Part shown: positions 33,660-48,359 of the stretch, one piece after another
How positions within the stretch are numbered: position 1 is the first letter of the stretch
How the letters are laid out: the number at the start of each line of letters is the position of its first letter
Source: Pantoea sp. BAV 3049
GTDB lineage: Bacteria; Pseudomonadota; Gammaproteobacteria; Enterobacterales; Enterobacteriaceae
NCBI RefSeq assembly: GCF_009765445.1
Contig: NZ_WHOY01000031.1
Location: 1,304,959 to 1,368,958 of the forward strand
DNA length: 64,000 nucleotides
Reading direction: 5' to 3'
The notes under the pieces: generated by a model
What the model saw: only the letters and a program-made list of their open reading frames with translations
Databases searched by the model: none
Told to the model about the DNA's origin: nothing
Program-made: the position numbers and the translations under genes

Positions 33660-33701
33660 ACGGCACCTCAAGAGGTCAGTCAGTTGAGGTACCGTTTTTT
33701 T
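33660..33701. terminator. Bidirectional terminator between apaH and folA
   Basis: ACGGCACCTCAA (33660-33671) pairs with TTGAGGTACCGT (about 33684-33695) with one mismatch, followed by a T run (33695-33701) on the plus strand. The reverse strand stem also ends near A/T sequence. It serves apaH and possibly folA, whose stop codon starts within the T run. Confidence 0.8.
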
Positions 33702-34185
33702 ATGCCTCGCGGCGGTCCAGGATTTCCCAGAAGCAGCTGTGGCTGTTCTTTTCATCCGCATCGCGGAATTCACTGAAGGTTGACTGCCACTCGTCAGGCT
33801 CGTAATCGGGAAAGGTCGTATCCCCTTCCACTTCCACATCAATGTGGGTCAGATACAGCCGGTCAGCACGCGGCAACAGCTGTTCATAGATGCGTCCACC
33901 GCCAATCACCATAATCTCTTCAACCTCTCCCGCAGCGCGCAGGGCATCATCAATCGAGGTCACCCAGGTCACCCCCTCAGCTTCGCCTTTCTGGCTGCTG
34001 ATCACGATATTCAGACGGCCCGGTAACGGGCGACCGATCGATTCAAAAGTGCGGCGGCCCATGACGACTGGCTTGTTCAGCGTCTGGCGTTTAAACCAGG
34101 CAAGGTCGGCTGGCAGGTGCCACGGCATGGCATTTTCCATCCCAATAACGCGGTCGGCGGCCATCGCCGCAATAAGGCTTATCAT
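33700..34185 (-). CDS. folA: Dihydrofolate reductase
   Basis: NADPH-dependent reduction of dihydrofolate; the trimethoprim target. It has 161 residues (E. coli 159), with the N-terminal [30 protein letters not shown] including the catalytic Asp in LPADLAWF and NADPH-binding [15 protein letters not shown] and [11 protein letters not shown]. The ATG is at 34183-34185. It is convergent with apaH as in E. coli; beyond its promoter the gene order departs from E. coli. Confidence 0.97.
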   Translation of the reverse strand: MISLIAAMAADRVIGMENAMPWHLPADLAWFKRQTLNKPVVMGRRTFESIGRPLPGRLNIVISSQKGEAEGVTWVTSIDDALRAAGEVEEIMVIGGGRIYEQLLPRADRLYLTHIDVEVEGDTTFPDYEPDEWQSTFSEFRDADEKNSHSCFWEILDRREA

Positions 34186-34374
34186 CTGAAATACTCAACA
34201 GGTGTAAAATTGGCGCCATCATACGGAAAGGTGAAAGTTTCGTCGATAGCAAAGCTCCGGAAAAGCGTAAAGGTTCTTAAGGCGCGTGTTTACATGTCTT
34301 TTGTCTGCACTTCACGCTAAAATAAACACAGCTTCCTGCTAAATTTCCCTATTTTAGTTGATACAGAAAATACC

Positions 34375-34989
34375 ATGTTAGAAACCAGTTTATTCGTCGC
34401 TACCATCGCGGCCCTGGGGATGCTTTCGCCCGGGCCCGACTTCTTTCTGATCATCAAAAACGCCGCTCGCTATCGCCGGAGCGCGGCCCTGATGACGGCA
34501 CTTGGCGTGAACTGCGCCGTGGCTACCCATATGGCATATTGCGTGGCGGGCCTCGCGGTGGTGATCACCACCACGCCGTGGCTGTTTATGCTGCTGAAAT
34601 ATGCCGGTGCGGCCTATCTGATCTATGTTGGCGTGCAGGCGCTACTGTCACGCGGTAACAGCAAAATGAATCTCAGCGCTGTTGAGCCAGAATCCACCTC
34701 ACTGAAGAAGGCTTTCATGCAGGGATACCTGTGCAACTTGCTGAACCCGAAAGCAACGCTGTTTTTCCTGGCGATGTTTACCCAGGTGCTGAACGTCAAC
34801 TCTGGTCTGGGAGAAAAAATCTGGTATGCCGGAATTATTCTTGGCCTCTCATCCCTGTGGTGGCCGATGCTGGTGTTCCTGATCCAGAGCGCCCCTGTGC
34901 GTCGCGGCCTGGCGAAAGCCCAGAAGCTGATCGACAAACTGCTCGGCGGCGTGCTGATTGCACTGGGGATCAAAGTCGCCCTCTCCTGA
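34375..34989 (+). CDS. LysE/RhtB-family amino acid exporter
   Basis: A 204-residue inner-membrane protein with about six hydrophobic segments. The family hallmark SPGPDFFLIIKNAARYRRSAALMTALG lies at residues 18-45, in the form seen in RhtB/RhtC-type exporters, and NLLNPKATLFFLAMF is the second conserved block. It probably exports an amino acid such as threonine or homoserine lactone, but the substrate cannot be told from sequence. E. coli has kefFC at this position, so the gene is accessory here. Confidence 0.85.
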   Translation: MLETSLFVATIAALGMLSPGPDFFLIIKNAARYRRSAALMTALGVNCAVATHMAYCVAGLAVVITTTPWLFMLLKYAGAAYLIYVGVQALLSRGNSKMNLSAVEPESTSLKKAFMQGYLCNLLNPKATLFFLAMFTQVLNVNSGLGEKIWYAGIILGLSSLWWPMLVFLIQSAPVRRGLAKAQKLIDKLLGGVLIALGIKVALS

Positions 34990-35049
34990 TCCTCATGTCG
35001 CCCCGGACACAAAACCCGGGGCGGCCAGAAAGCCTCCTTTATCAATGCG

Positions 35050-35790
35050 TTATGACGAGGTGGCTGGCAGCTTTTTAAACTCCTCTTTGGCTTTCTGCAG
35101 CTGCTGAGTAAAACCTTCATCGGCATGCAAGCGGGCCACAATAGCACCGCCCACAATCCGTGCCGCCGTGACATCACTCTGCCAGTGATAACCGCAGATC
35201 ACCCTGCTCTGCCCCAGATCGTAACCCCGTTTGAGGATCGTATCCTGCCTGGCCGGGTTGATCTCCGCCAGCACCAGCGCGGTTGCCCAACCTATCGTGG
35301 TATGCCCGGAAGGATATGAGCCATTTTTAGAGAGGGTAGCCTCCTCATCAGAGCGGCAGGTAGGTTCATTGTAATAAGCGAAGGGCCGGATACGCATATA
35401 GTGTTGCTTTGCACTTCGGGTCGCCAGATCGCCTGCATCCTCACGCATTTTTTTTACCAGGCGATAAATTTCCGGCGTTTTTTCTTTGGTGATGGCATGC
35501 CCGAAAGCTTCTGAGAAAGCTTCTGCAACGCCGTCGCCTGCCACGTGCGCATCTTTCCACGCTTGCTTACCGCGCGGCGTATCCCGCATTAATTTAGCCG
35601 CGTCATATTGAGCTTTGTCATTGAGAAAATCGATGCTGTCGCCCGCCGGTGGGGGGGGAAGTAAGGCGAGACTGTCGAATGACTGGGATTCTTTCAGGAA
35701 GAAGACATCAGGATTGGTGGTGACATCAGGTGTGGCAAAAGCAGGCCAGACAACCGCACAGGTCAGCGTGACCAGTAAGATTTTTTTCAT
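35050..35790 (-). CDS. Class A non-specific acid phosphatase, periplasmic
   Basis: A 246-residue secreted phosphatase of the PAP2/haloperoxidase fold (PhoN/PhoC type). The start at ATG 35788-35790 gives the signal peptide [19 protein letters not shown]. The full phosphatase signature is present: K-x6-RP (KQHYMRIRP), PSGH ([10 protein letters not shown]) and SR-x5-H-x3-D ([12 protein letters not shown]). It should hydrolyse many organic phosphomonoesters in the periplasm at acid pH. Not part of the E. coli K-12 gene order; it lies with the LysE gene in a replacement segment between folA and carB. Confidence 0.92.
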   Translation of the reverse strand: MKKILLVTLTCAVVWPAFATPDVTTNPDVFFLKESQSFDSLALLPPPPAGDSIDFLNDKAQYDAAKLMRDTPRGKQAWKDAHVAGDGVAEAFSEAFGHAITKEKTPEIYRLVKKMREDAGDLATRSAKQHYMRIRPFAYYNEPTCRSDEEATLSKNGSYPSGHTTIGWATALVLAEINPARQDTILKRGYDLGQSRVICGYHWQSDVTAARIVGGAIVARLHADEGFTQQLQKAKEEFKKLPATSS

Positions 35791-35935
35791 TATTCGTTCC
35801 CTTATCATTATAAACAGTGCGCAAATTAGTCCGCGCTCAGCAGGTAAACTCTGTTACCAGGCTGAATAGTAAGGGATTGTTTCTGTACACTCTGCCGTTA
35901 AGGTCACATATCTTTCAGCCGGATGGCCGCCGCGC

Positions 35936-35963
35936 CAAAAAAAATCCCCGCCGGAGCGGGGAT
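35936..35963 (-). terminator. carAB terminator
   Basis: On the minus strand ATCCCCGC (complement 35956-35963) and GCGGGGAT (complement 35944-35951) with a four-base loop are followed by an eight-T run (complement 35936-35943). It lies 16 bases after carB. Confidence 0.92.
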
Positions 35964-35979
35964 AATTTTTCAGGCTGAC

Positions 35980-39204
<3,225 letters not shown>

Positions 39205-39218
39205 TTTCTCGCTCCTGA

Positions 39219-40367
39219 TTATTTTGCGGTAGAACGGTAAGCTTCAATCAGTTCGATAAAGTGATCGAACAGCGGTGCAGCATCGTGCGGGCCTGGGCTG
39301 GCTTCAGGGTGTCCCTGGAAGCTGAACGCGGCCTTGTCGGTACGATGGATACCCTGCACCGTGTGGTCAAACAGCGAGGTGTGTGTCACCCGCAGATTCG
39401 CCGGTAAGTTGCTGTCATCGACGGCGAAACCATGGTTCTGTGCAGTGATCATCACGGTATTATTATCCAGATCTTTCACCGGGTGGTTACCGCCGTGATG
39501 GCCCAGCTTCATCTTGACGGTTTTCGCTCCGCTGGCCAGGGCAAGCAGCTGGTGACCCAGACAGATGCCGAAAACCGGCACATCAGTTTCCAGGAAGCGT
39601 TTTATAGCCGCGATAGCGTAGTCGCAAGGCTCCGGGTCACCCGGTCCGTTTGACAGGAAAATCCCGTCCGGATTAAGCGCGAGCACATCTTCCGCTGGCG
39701 TCTGCGCCGGAACGATGGTCAGGCGACAGCCGCGATCCACCAGCATACGCAGGATATTCCGCTTCACGCCGTAATCGTAAGCCACCACGTGGAAAGGCAG
39801 TTCGGCTTCGGTTTTCGGTGCGGGCAGGCCGCCATCCAGCGTCCAGCTCCCCTGCAGCCAGCTGTAGGTTTCCTCAGTGGTCACTTCTTTTGCCAGGTCC
39901 ATGCCTTTCAGGCCAGGGAACGCCTGTGCTTTCTGCAGTGCCAGTGCGGCATCGGGTGCGTCACCGGCGATGATGCAGCCGTTCTGTGCCCCTTTTTCTC
40001 GCAGCAGACGAGTCAGCTTACGTGTATCGATATCGGCAATAGCGACAATATTGTGGCGCTTCAGGTAAGCCGACAGCCCTTCTTCATTACGGAAGTTACT
40101 GGCAATCAGCGGCAGATCGCGGATAACCAGACCCTGTGCGTGTACCTGAGAGGATTCTTCATCAGCGGAGTTGGTGCCGACATTGCCGATATGAGGATAA
40201 GTAAGAGTAACGATCTGGCGGGAATAGGAAGGATCAGTGAGGATTTCTTGATAACCGGTCATCGAAGTGTTGAAAACAACTTCCCCCACTGCCGATCCTG
40301 TTGCCCCGATGGCCCGACCGTGGAATTGGGTTCCGTCTTCCAGAACCAATAGCGCTGACTTAATCAA
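39219..40367 (-). CDS. carA: Carbamoyl-phosphate synthase small (glutaminase) subunit, TTG start
   Basis: Class I glutamine amidotransferase subunit that hydrolyses glutamine and channels ammonia to CarB. The catalytic Cys is in [12 protein letters not shown] and the His/Glu pair in [12 protein letters not shown] choose TTG at 40365-40367 (M-I-K-S-A-L-L-V-L) because AGGAGGA stands seven bases ahead and E. coli carA also uses TTG; this gives 382 residues, exactly the E. coli length. The longer frame from 40394 would begin inside the ARG box. Confidence 0.96.
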   Translation of the reverse strand: MIKSALLVLEDGTQFHGRAIGATGSAVGEVVFNTSMTGYQEILTDPSYSRQIVTLTYPHIGNVGTNSADEESSQVHAQGLVIRDLPLIASNFRNEEGLSAYLKRHNIVAIADIDTRKLTRLLREKGAQNGCIIAGDAPDAALALQKAQAFPGLKGMDLAKEVTTEETYSWLQGSWTLDGGLPAPKTEAELPFHVVAYDYGVKRNILRMLVDRGCRLTIVPAQTPAEDVLALNPDGIFLSNGPGDPEPCDYAIAAIKRFLETDVPVFGICLGHQLLALASGAKTVKMKLGHHGGNHPVKDLDNNTVMITAQNHGFAVDDSNLPANLRVTHTSLFDHTVQGIHRTDKAAFSFQGHPEASPGPHDAAPLFDHFIELIEAYRSTAK

Positions 40368-40379
40368 AACATCCTCCTG

Positions 40380-40433
40380 AGAATAAACAGTCACATTATT
40401 TGCATATTAATTCAGGTTGAAGCCTTAAATCAA
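40380..40433 (-). promoter_or_regulatory. carAB promoter P2 with two ARG boxes (ArgR operator)
   Basis: On the minus strand a -35 TTGATT (complement 40428-40433) and -10 TAATAT (complement 40404-40409) are 18 bases apart. Two ArgR-box-like 18-mers lie in tandem: CTGAATTAATATGCAAA (complement 40400-40416) and GTGACTGTTTATTCT (complement 40380-40394), matching the E. coli car ARG boxes in both sequence and position over the -10. Confidence 0.85.
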
Positions 40434-40476
40434 TGCAAAAACCGCCTGAGTTCTCGATTTTTGGCAAATTGCGCGC

Positions 40477-40505
40477 ATTCTAATGATCGCCCCAGTTATT
40501 GTCTA
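40477..40505 (-). promoter_or_regulatory. carAB promoter P1
   Basis: TAGACA (complement 40500-40505) and TAGAAT (complement 40477-40482), spaced 17 bases, form a good sigma-70 promoter about 70 bases upstream of P2, the place of the pyrimidine-controlled P1 in E. coli. Confidence 0.75.
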
Positions 40506-40647
40506 CCCTGCAGCCCGGTTTTTCTTACTTTTTTACTCAACTGACCGGTAATTCGGATGATTTACGCTGAAAACAACAACTATCCCGGGCATTTAACCGG
40601 TTGCATGGACAATTGTGCATGAGAGCAGCGAAGCGGGAGGAAAAAAG

Positions 40648-40663
40648 TGGACCAAATGGTCAA
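40648..40663 (-). promoter_or_regulatory. RutR operator upstream of carAB P1
   Basis: TTGACCATTTGGTCCA on the minus strand matches the RutR consensus TTGACCA-NN-TGGTCAA at all but one specified base. E. coli RutR, a uracil/thymine-sensing regulator, binds upstream of carAB P1. The distance here, about 140 bases upstream of the -35, is in keeping with a nucleoprotein activation complex. Confidence 0.75.
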
Positions 40664-40750
40664 AATTAACTTTTTAGCGGATCAAAAATGAGGATAACAA
40701 TAACAAATACAAAGAGGGGATTAAAAAACAATGAAACAATCAAAAATAAC

Positions 40751-40780
40751 AAAATAAAAAGGGCAATAAAATTATTGCCC
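40751..40780 (-). terminator. dapB terminator
   Basis: A perfect inverted repeat GGGCAATAA-TT-TTATTGCCC (complement 40761-40780) is followed by TTTTTATTTT on the minus strand. It is about 50 bases downstream of dapB. Confidence 0.85.
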
Positions 40781-40833
40781 ATTCAATCATAAAGTTAAGA
40801 TTGAAATAACCACATCACGATGGTGCACAACAC

Positions 40834-42024
<1,191 letters not shown>

Positions 42025-42978
42025 TTAAGTGATTTCCTTAATATCAACCCGCAGCTCTTTCGGCACTTCGAAAACAATATTCTCTTCGCGGCCAATCAGC
42101 TCGATAGCCGCTTCGCCACCCAACTCGCGCAGGCGCTGGATCACTTGCTGTACCAGAATATCCGGTGCAGATGCTCCAGCCGTTACTCCCACACAGCTGA
42201 CACCCTTAATCCACTCTTCCTGAATATCTTCAGCAGAGTCGATCAGCCGCGCCAGTTTCCCGGCACGCTGAGCCAGCTCCGCCAGCCGATTGGAGTTGGA
42301 GGAGTTGCGGGACCCCACCACCAGCACCACATCGGCATCTTTCGCCAGCGTACGCACCGCTTCCTGGCGGTTAGTGGTGGCGTAGCAGATATCATCTTTA
42401 CGCGGCCCGATAATTTTCGGGAAGCGCTCACGAAGCGCATCAATCACTTCATAAGTATCATCCACCGACAGCGTGGTCTGGGTCATGAAGCTCAGGTTCT
42501 GTTCATCCTTTACCTGCAGCTTATAGACATCTGCCGGTGACTCCACCAGGTACATGCCCCCTTTCGGGTTGCTGTACTGACCCATGGTGCCTTCCACTTC
42601 CGGATGACCGGCGTGACCGATGAGAATGGCTTCGGTGCCCTTACGGCTGGCACGAGCCACTTCCATATGTACTTTGGTCACCAGTGGGCAGGTGGCATCA
42701 AACAGCATAGTCAGATCGCGTGCACGGGCTTCTGCACGTACAGCCTGAGAAACACCGTGCGCGGAAAAAATCAGGATCGAGCCATCGGGCACTTCACTGA
42801 TATCTTCAATAAAGATCGCCCCGCGCTCACGCAAGCTGTTGACAACATAACGGTTATGAACCACTTCATGACGCACGTAGATAGGCGCGCCGTACATTTC
42901 CAGCGCACGCTCCACGATGCTGATGGCACGATCGACACCGGCACAAAAGCCGCGGGGATTAGCCAACAGGATTTGCAT
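42025..42978 (-). CDS. ispH: 4-hydroxy-3-methylbut-2-enyl diphosphate reductase
   Basis: Last enzyme of the MEP isoprenoid pathway, an oxygen-sensitive iron-sulfur protein giving IPP and DMAPP. The three cluster cysteines are in [14 protein letters not shown] and [14 protein letters not shown] 42976-42978 ([14 protein letters not shown]) gives 317 residues (E. coli 316). It overlaps the 3' end of fkpB by 20 bases and is the last gene of the operon. Confidence 0.97.
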   Translation of the reverse strand: MQILLANPRGFCAGVDRAISIVERALEMYGAPIYVRHEVVHNRYVVNSLRERGAIFIEDISEVPDGSILIFSAHGVSQAVRAEARARDLTMLFDATCPLVTKVHMEVARASRKGTEAILIGHAGHPEVEGTMGQYSNPKGGMYLVESPADVYKLQVKDEQNLSFMTQTTLSVDDTYEVIDALRERFPKIIGPRKDDICYATTNRQEAVRTLAKDADVVLVVGSRNSSNSNRLAELAQRAGKLARLIDSAEDIQEEWIKGVSCVGVTAGASAPDILVQQVIQRLRELGGEAAIELIGREENIVFEVPKELRVDIKEIT

Positions 42979-43429
42979 TTGTCGCCTCCAGTACCGGATC
43001 GATCTCCAGTACTTCAACATCGAAGTGGATAATTTGTCCGGCCAGCGGATGGTTGAAATCCACGGTGATAGAATCACCGGAGATCTCCCGGATCACTCCC
43101 GGCATTTCATTGCTATCCATCCCGCTGAACAACATAATCGCGCCAATCTCCGGTTCGCCCGCCTGGGTAAAATCACGACGGGAGAAATACTGGATAAGGT
43201 CCGGGCTGGTATGGCCGAAAGCCGATTCCGGCTCCAGCGAAAAGGCTTTCTTCTCGCCCACTTTCAGCCCCAGCAGCTCGGCTTCCAGTCCTTCGGACAG
43301 GCTGCCGTCGCCCAGGCTGAACAGCGCTGGCTTACCATTATTGCGCGTGGATTCCGCCGTTGAACCGTCAGCCAGTTTCAAGGTGAAATGCACCAGAACC
43401 GCGCTGTTGCGCTGTACAGAATCAGTCAT
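42959..43429 (-). CDS. fkpB: FKBP-type peptidyl-prolyl isomerase FkpB (SlpA-like)
   Basis: A cytoplasmic FKBP with an inserted-in-flap chaperone domain. The 156 residues include [21 protein letters not shown] at the start, [11 protein letters not shown] in the middle and [15 protein letters not shown]. It is about seven residues longer than E. coli FkpB at the C-terminus, where it overlaps ispH. In the conserved ileS-lspA-fkpB-ispH order. Confidence 0.95.
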   Translation of the reverse strand: MTDSVQRNSAVLVHFTLKLADGSTAESTRNNGKPALFSLGDGSLSEGLEAELLGLKVGEKKAFSLEPESAFGHTSPDLIQYFSRRDFTQAGEPEIGAIMLFSGMDSNEMPGVIREISGDSITVDFNHPLAGQIIHFDVEVLEIDPVLEATNANPVG

Positions 43430-43438
43430 GCCCTGCCC

Positions 43439-43939
43439 TTAACTTTTAGCTTGCTTGCTGGCAGGAGAAAGAAAACCTTCCAGCACAATCAGTGCAGCAC
43501 CGATACAGATGCCGCAGTCAGCGATATTGAAAGTGGCAAAGTGCCAGTCGCCAACGTAGAAGTCGATAAAATCGACCACAAAACCGTGATAAGCCCGGTC
43601 AAACAGATTGCCCAGAGCACCACCGATAATCAGCGCATAAGCGATGTTATTCAGCTTCTTGCTGGCTTCGGTACGGTACATCATCACCAGCAGCGCCACC
43701 ACGATGGCCACCGCAATCCCGGCGAAGAACCAGCGCTGCCAGCCCCCTTTATCCGCCAGGAAACTGAAGGCCGCGCCGTAGTTATGAGCATAAAAGAAGT
43801 TGAAGAAAGGCATCACCGGCATCGACTCATGCAGCGTCAGCGTATTCATGATCCACTGCTTGCTGGCGAAGTCGATGACAATCACCACCAGCACCAGCCA
43901 GATCCAGCGTAAACCGGTCGAGAAAATTGGCTTACTCAT
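43439..43939 (-). CDS. lspA: Lipoprotein signal peptidase (signal peptidase II)
   Basis: Inner-membrane aspartyl protease that cleaves prolipoproteins; the globomycin target. It has 166 residues with four transmembrane helices. The catalytic Asp regions are [22 protein letters not shown] and [15 protein letters not shown]. The start codon overlaps the ileS stop by one base. Confidence 0.97.
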   Translation of the reverse strand: MSKPIFSTGLRWIWLVLVVIVIDFASKQWIMNTLTLHESMPVMPFFNFFYAHNYGAAFSFLADKGGWQRWFFAGIAVAIVVALLVMMYRTEASKKLNNIAYALIIGGALGNLFDRAYHGFVVDFIDFYVGDWHFATFNIADCGICIGAALIVLEGFLSPASKQAKS

Positions 43940-46755
43940 CAGGCAAACTTACGCTGTTCGCCAGCGCCCGCAATGTTGGTGACGCAGCGGCCACAGACGT
44001 CCGGGTGCTCAGCACTCTGACCAATATCAGTAGTGTAATGCCAGCAGCGTGGACATTTCTCGCCTTCTGCTTTGTGCAGGGCAATTTTCAGACCATTCAG
44101 CAATTCGCTCTGCTGCGCTTCTTCTGTGGCCAGCGCGTAATCCGCTACCTGCGCACCGGAGGTCAGCAGCACAAAGCGCAGCTCCATTCCCAGGCTGGTC
44201 AGTTTTTGCGCCAGCGCCGCGTCGGCATACAGCGTCACGGTCGCTTCCAGAGAACCTCCCACACGCTTGTCAGCACGAGCCTGTTCGATAACCTTGTTCA
44301 CTTCGCCACGGACTTTCAGCAGCTCGGCCCAGTAGCTGTCGTTCATCGGTTCGTTATCCGCCAGACCAAACAGTCCGTCGTACCACTCTTCGGTGAAGAC
44401 ATACTTTTCGCGTTTGCCCGGTAGCTCGTTCCAGATCTCATCTGCAGTGAACGACATGATCGGTGCCATCCAGCGTACCAGTGCTTCCGCAATGTAATAG
44501 AGCGCGGTCTGGCAGCTGCGACGCGCCACACCATCGGCTTTAGCGGTGTACTGACGGTCTTTAATGATGTCCAGATAGAATGAACCCATCTCCACAGAAC
44601 AGAACTGCATCAGACGCTGAACAACCTCATGGAAGTCATAGCTGGCGTAAGAAGCGATGATATCGTCCTGCGCGGCTTTGGCACGGCCTACCGCCCAGCG
44701 ATCCAGCACCACCATATCCTCTGGCTTCACGCTGTCCGTTTCCGGGTTAAAGCCGTTCAGGTTTGCCAGCAGGAAGCGGGCGGTATTACGGATACGACGG
44801 TAAGAGTCTGCAGAGCGCTTGAGGATCTCGTCAGAGACGGCCATCTCGCCGGAGTAGTCAGTAGAAGCCACCCACAAACGCAGAATGTCGCCCCCCAGCT
44901 TGTTCATCACGTCCTGTGGAGAGACGGTGTTACCGATTGATTTCGACATTTTGCGGCCCTGACCATCCACGGTGAAGCCGTGAGTCAGTACCTGACGGTA
45001 AGGCGCTTTGCCTTTCATCGCCGTTGAAATCATCAGAGAAGACATAAACCAGCCGCGATGCTGATCCGATCCTTCCAGATACATATCCGGCGTGTGGCCG
45101 CCAAATTCCGGGCGTGCATCCACTACAGAGTAGCTGGTTGATCCTGAATCGAACCAGACGTCCAGCGTGTCCGGTACCTTGACGTAATTTTCTGCGTCAG
45201 CCCCCATCAGCTCTTTCGCGTCCAGATCCCACCAGGCCTGAATCCCGTCCTGCTCAACGCGCTGAGCGACTTTCTCCATCAGCTCAAGGGTATCCGGGTG
45301 CAGCTCTTCGGTCTCTTTATGCACGAACAGCGCCATCGGCACGCCCCACGTACGTTGACGTGAGATACACCAGTCAGGGCGGTTAGCCACCATAGATTCA
45401 ATACGCGCCTGGCCCCAGTCCGGGATCCACTGCACGCCTTTGATCTCTTTCAGCGACTGCGCACGAAGGCCTTTCTGATCCATGCTGATAAACCACTGCG
45501 GAGTGGCACGGAAGATGATTGGTGTTTTGTGACGCCAGCAATGAGGATAGCTGTGCAGCAGTTTTTCCACGTGCAGCAGCGCGCCTTTTTCACGCAGCAG
45601 CTCAACCATCATGTCGTTGGCTTTGAATACGTTCACACCATCCAGCGTCGGGTAAGTGCCCGGCAGGTAGCTACCGTCTGGCCCGACCGGATTAGCCACT
45701 TCAATGCCGTATTTCTGACAAATCACATAGTCATCCGGACCATGAGCTGGCGCAGTATGCACAGCACCGGTACCGGCTTCCAGCGTGACGTGCTCACCCA
45801 GAATCACTGGTGAGGTCAGTTCGAGGAACGGATGCTGGAAAGGCATCAGCTCCAGAGCTGCGCCTTTCGCCTCACCCAGTACCTGCCATTCCTTGATCCC
45901 GGCGCGCTTCATCACGCTCTCAACCAGATCTTTTGCCAGGATCAGCGCACGACCGTCGATCTGCACCAGCTGATAGTCAAATTCCGGGTGCAGAGAGATC
46001 GCACGGTTAGCTGGCATGGTCCACGGGGTGGTGGTCCAGATGACCAGGGAGATTGGGCCTTCAACGCTGTCAGCACCAAATTTGGCACGCGCCGCGTCTT
46101 TGTCCACGGCGTTAAACATCACGTCGATGGAAGGGGACGTTTTGTCATAGTACTCAACTTCAGCTTCAGCCAGCGCGGAACGGCAGTCCAGGCACCAGTG
46201 CACCGGCTTGGCGCCTTTGTGCAGATGACCATTGCCGATGATTTTACCCAGCGCACGGATAATATTGGCTTCCGTTTTGAAATTCATCGTCAGATACGGG
46301 CGATCCCAGTCACCCAGCACGCCCAGACGGATAAAGTCTTTTTTCTGGCCTTCAACCTGCTCCGCAGCATAGTTGCGGCAGGCTTCACGGAACTCGGCCG
46401 CGCTGACTTTCTCACCCGGCTTACCGATCATCTGCTCGACTTTGTGCTCAATAGGCAGACCGTGGCAGTCCCAGCCCGGGACATAAGGCGAGTCGAATCC
46501 GGCCAGCCCCTTGGACTTAACAATTATGTCTTTCAGAATCTTGTTAACTGAGTGACCAATATGAATGCTGCCGTTCGCGTAAGGAGGGCCATCATGCAGG
46601 ATAAAGGTTTTTTTCCCTTTTTTGGCTTCGCGGATGATGCCGTACAGATTGTCATCATACCAACGTTGCAGCATTCCCGGTTCGCGTTTGGCCAGATCGC
46701 CACGCATCGGGAACCCCGTTTCCGGCAAATTCAGGGTAGATTTATAGTCACTCAT
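43939..46755 (-). CDS. ileS: Isoleucyl-tRNA synthetase
   Basis: Class I aminoacyl-tRNA synthetase with editing domain. HIGH motif in [15 protein letters not shown] in [10 protein letters not shown] and a C-terminal zinc-binding cluster (CPRCWHYT and VCGRCVTN). The 938 residues match E. coli exactly. It lies between ribF and lspA in the conserved operon. Confidence 0.98.
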   Translation of the reverse strand: MSDYKSTLNLPETGFPMRGDLAKREPGMLQRWYDDNLYGIIREAKKGKKTFILHDGPPYANGSIHIGHSVNKILKDIIVKSKGLAGFDSPYVPGWDCHGLPIEHKVEQMIGKPGEKVSAAEFREACRNYAAEQVEGQKKDFIRLGVLGDWDRPYLTMNFKTEANIIRALGKIIGNGHLHKGAKPVHWCLDCRSALAEAEVEYYDKTSPSIDVMFNAVDKDAARAKFGADSVEGPISLVIWTTTPWTMPANRAISLHPEFDYQLVQIDGRALILAKDLVESVMKRAGIKEWQVLGEAKGAALELMPFQHPFLELTSPVILGEHVTLEAGTGAVHTAPAHGPDDYVICQKYGIEVANPVGPDGSYLPGTYPTLDGVNVFKANDMMVELLREKGALLHVEKLLHSYPHCWRHKTPIIFRATPQWFISMDQKGLRAQSLKEIKGVQWIPDWGQARIESMVANRPDWCISRQRTWGVPMALFVHKETEELHPDTLELMEKVAQRVEQDGIQAWWDLDAKELMGADAENYVKVPDTLDVWFDSGSTSYSVVDARPEFGGHTPDMYLEGSDQHRGWFMSSLMISTAMKGKAPYRQVLTHGFTVDGQGRKMSKSIGNTVSPQDVMNKLGGDILRLWVASTDYSGEMAVSDEILKRSADSYRRIRNTARFLLANLNGFNPETDSVKPEDMVVLDRWAVGRAKAAQDDIIASYASYDFHEVVQRLMQFCSVEMGSFYLDIIKDRQYTAKADGVARRSCQTALYYIAEALVRWMAPIMSFTADEIWNELPGKREKYVFTEEWYDGLFGLADNEPMNDSYWAELLKVRGEVNKVIEQARADKRVGGSLEATVTLYADAALAQKLTSLGMELRFVLLTSGAQVADYALATEEAQQSELLNGLKIALHKAEGEKCPRCWHYTTDIGQSAEHPDVCGRCVTNIAGAGEQRKFA

Positions 46756-46785
46756 CAGATTCTCGATTCCGTATTTCGGTTCTGT

Positions 46786-47724
46786 TTAAACCGGTGTTTT
46801 CAGCCCAAAAAACGTTCGGGCAGTCACCACATCTTTAGCAATTTGCTCTTTGAGCGCGTCCAGTGAGGCAAAACGCTGCTCATTACGAATTTTTTCACGG
46901 AGCACCACATCTATATGGCGACCGTACAGGTCCATTGCAACATCCAGCAGGTGAACTTCCAGCTGCTGGCGCATCCCGGCCACGGTGGGACGGGTACCAA
47001 TGTTGGCCACGCCGGGCAGCGGCTTATCGCCAAGGCCATGAACGTCAACGGCATAGACCCCTTTTACCGGCGAAGCATAACGCTTCAGCGGCAGATTAGC
47101 CGTGGGGAAGCCAATGGTACGGCCCAGCGCATCACCGTGTACCACCCGACCAGAAATGCTGAAGGGATGGCCCAAAAGCGTGGCTGCCAGCGGCAGATCG
47201 TCTTCTGCCAGTGCCTGTCGCACCGCGGTGCTGCTGATACGCTTGCCATCTTCACAGAAAGTTTGGGTGCTGATCACATCAAAGCCATGCTCGGCACCGG
47301 CTTTCTGTAATAGCAGGAAATCCCCCTGGCGACCAGCGCCAAAGCGGAAATCATCCCCAACAGCGAGGAATCTGACGCCAAGCTTATCGACCAGCAGGTC
47401 GGCGATAAAACTTTGCGCCGTCTGCGCAGCGAAACGTCGATCGAAGCGCACACAGAGCACCGCGTCCACACCGGCTTCACTCAGATAACGGACTTTTTCA
47501 CGCAGGCGCGTCAGCCTTGGCGGGGCTTTATCGACCGCAAACAGCTCAAGCGGCTGTGGCTCAAACAACATCACCACCACCGGCAGATTGCGCTGACGGC
47601 CTTCTTCGCACAGTCGGGTCAGCAGCGCCTGATGGCCGCGATGGACGCCATCGAAATTACCGATGGTCAGTACGCAGCCGCGATGCTGCTCCCTGAGATT
47701 ATGTATGCCGCGGATAAACTTCAT
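46786..47724 (-). CDS. ribF: Bifunctional riboflavin kinase / FAD synthetase
   Basis: Makes FMN and FAD. The N-terminal nucleotidyltransferase domain has TIGNFDGVHRGHQALL, and the C-terminal kinase domain has GFPTANLPLKRYASPVKGVYAV. It has 312 residues (E. coli 313). ATG at 47722-47724. It is first gene of the ribF-ileS-lspA-fkpB-ispH operon and divergent from rpsT. Confidence 0.97.
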   Translation of the reverse strand: MKFIRGIHNLREQHRGCVLTIGNFDGVHRGHQALLTRLCEEGRQRNLPVVVMLFEPQPLELFAVDKAPPRLTRLREKVRYLSEAGVDAVLCVRFDRRFAAQTAQSFIADLLVDKLGVRFLAVGDDFRFGAGRQGDFLLLQKAGAEHGFDVISTQTFCEDGKRISSTAVRQALAEDDLPLAATLLGHPFSISGRVVHGDALGRTIGFPTANLPLKRYASPVKGVYAVDVHGLGDKPLPGVANIGTRPTVAGMRQQLEVHLLDVAMDLYGRHIDVVLREKIRNEQRFASLDALKEQIAKDVVTARTFFGLKTPV

Positions 47725-48041
47725 GGCTGGCTCAAATTTGTGGAAATCGGCGGATTATACCTTGTACAGTCGTGAAGGTTAACCCGCGAATGCGGCTTTC
47801 CGTTGTTCTTCGGGGCTTTTTCTGCCGTAAAAGGCGACTTCTTGCTTTAAGCTGCATTTATCTTCTGAATAAGCTGTATTCATCCGAACGAAGCTGGTAG
47901 AATCTTGCGCCATCGAAACGTAACCAGGTGTCGTTTTTTTAGCGACGCTTATTTGCACAAATCCATTGACAACCATGGGCCAAACGAGGCATATTCCTCG
48001 GCCTTTGAATTGTCCTCATAGAACTATTTGGGAGTTGGACC
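47725..48041. other. ribF/rpsT divergent intergenic region
   Basis: A 317-base gap with promoters of both genes. The part nearest rpsT has a recognisable promoter (47966-47995); the ribF promoter is not assigned. Short open frames here are not convincing genes. Confidence 0.75.
47966..47995 (+). promoter_or_regulatory. rpsT promoter (P2-like)
   Basis: TTGACA at 47966-47971 and CATATT at 47990-47995 (18-base spacing), followed by CCTCGGCC. This gives a short leader of about 40 bases before the TTG start codon, like the downstream rpsT promoter of E. coli. Confidence 0.65.
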
Positions 48042-48305
48042 TTGGCTAATATCAAATCAGCTAAGAAACGCGCAGTAACGTCTGAGAAGCGTCGTAAGCA
48101 CAACGCTAGCCGTCGTTCAATGTTGCGTACTTTTATCAAGAAAGTGTACGCGGCTATCGCTGTTGGCGATAAAGCAGCTGCACAGAATGCATTTAACGAA
48201 ATGCAGCCAATTGTGGACCGTCAGGCAGCTAAAGGCCTGATCCACAAAAACAAAGCGGCACGCCATAAAGCAAACCTGGCTGCACAGATCGGCAAACTGG
48301 CTTAA
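48042..48305 (+). CDS. rpsT: 30S ribosomal protein S20
   Basis: Primary 16S rRNA binding protein of the small subunit. It has 87 basic residues beginning [10 protein letters not shown], encoded from a TTG start (48042), as in E. coli, where the weak start is part of S20 autoregulation. GGGAG lies nine bases upstream. A strong terminator follows. Confidence 0.97.
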   Translation: MANIKSAKKRAVTSEKRRKHNASRRSMLRTFIKKVYAAIAVGDKAAAQNAFNEMQPIVDRQAAKGLIHKNKAARHKANLAAQIGKLA

Positions 48306-48336
48306 TCGCCACGCTGTCTGTCGCGCTCTGATAAAG

Positions 48337-48359
48337 AAACCGCCTCTGGCGGTTTTTTT
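48337..48359. terminator. rpsT terminator, shared with nhaR
   Basis: AAACCGCC (48337-48344) and GGCGGTTT (48348-48355) with a TCT loop, followed by T to 48359. It ends at the nhaR stop codon on the other strand; whether it also works leftward is unclear. Confidence 0.9.

Larger units (their letters stand above)
40368..40833 (-). other. carAB regulatory region and dapB 3' flank
   Basis: About 465 bases without a gene. Reading leftward it holds the dapB terminator (40751-40780), a RutR-type operator (40648-40663), promoter P1 (40477-40505), then promoter P2 overlapped by two ARG boxes (40380-40433). This is the same order as the complex E. coli carAB control region. Confidence 0.85.
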
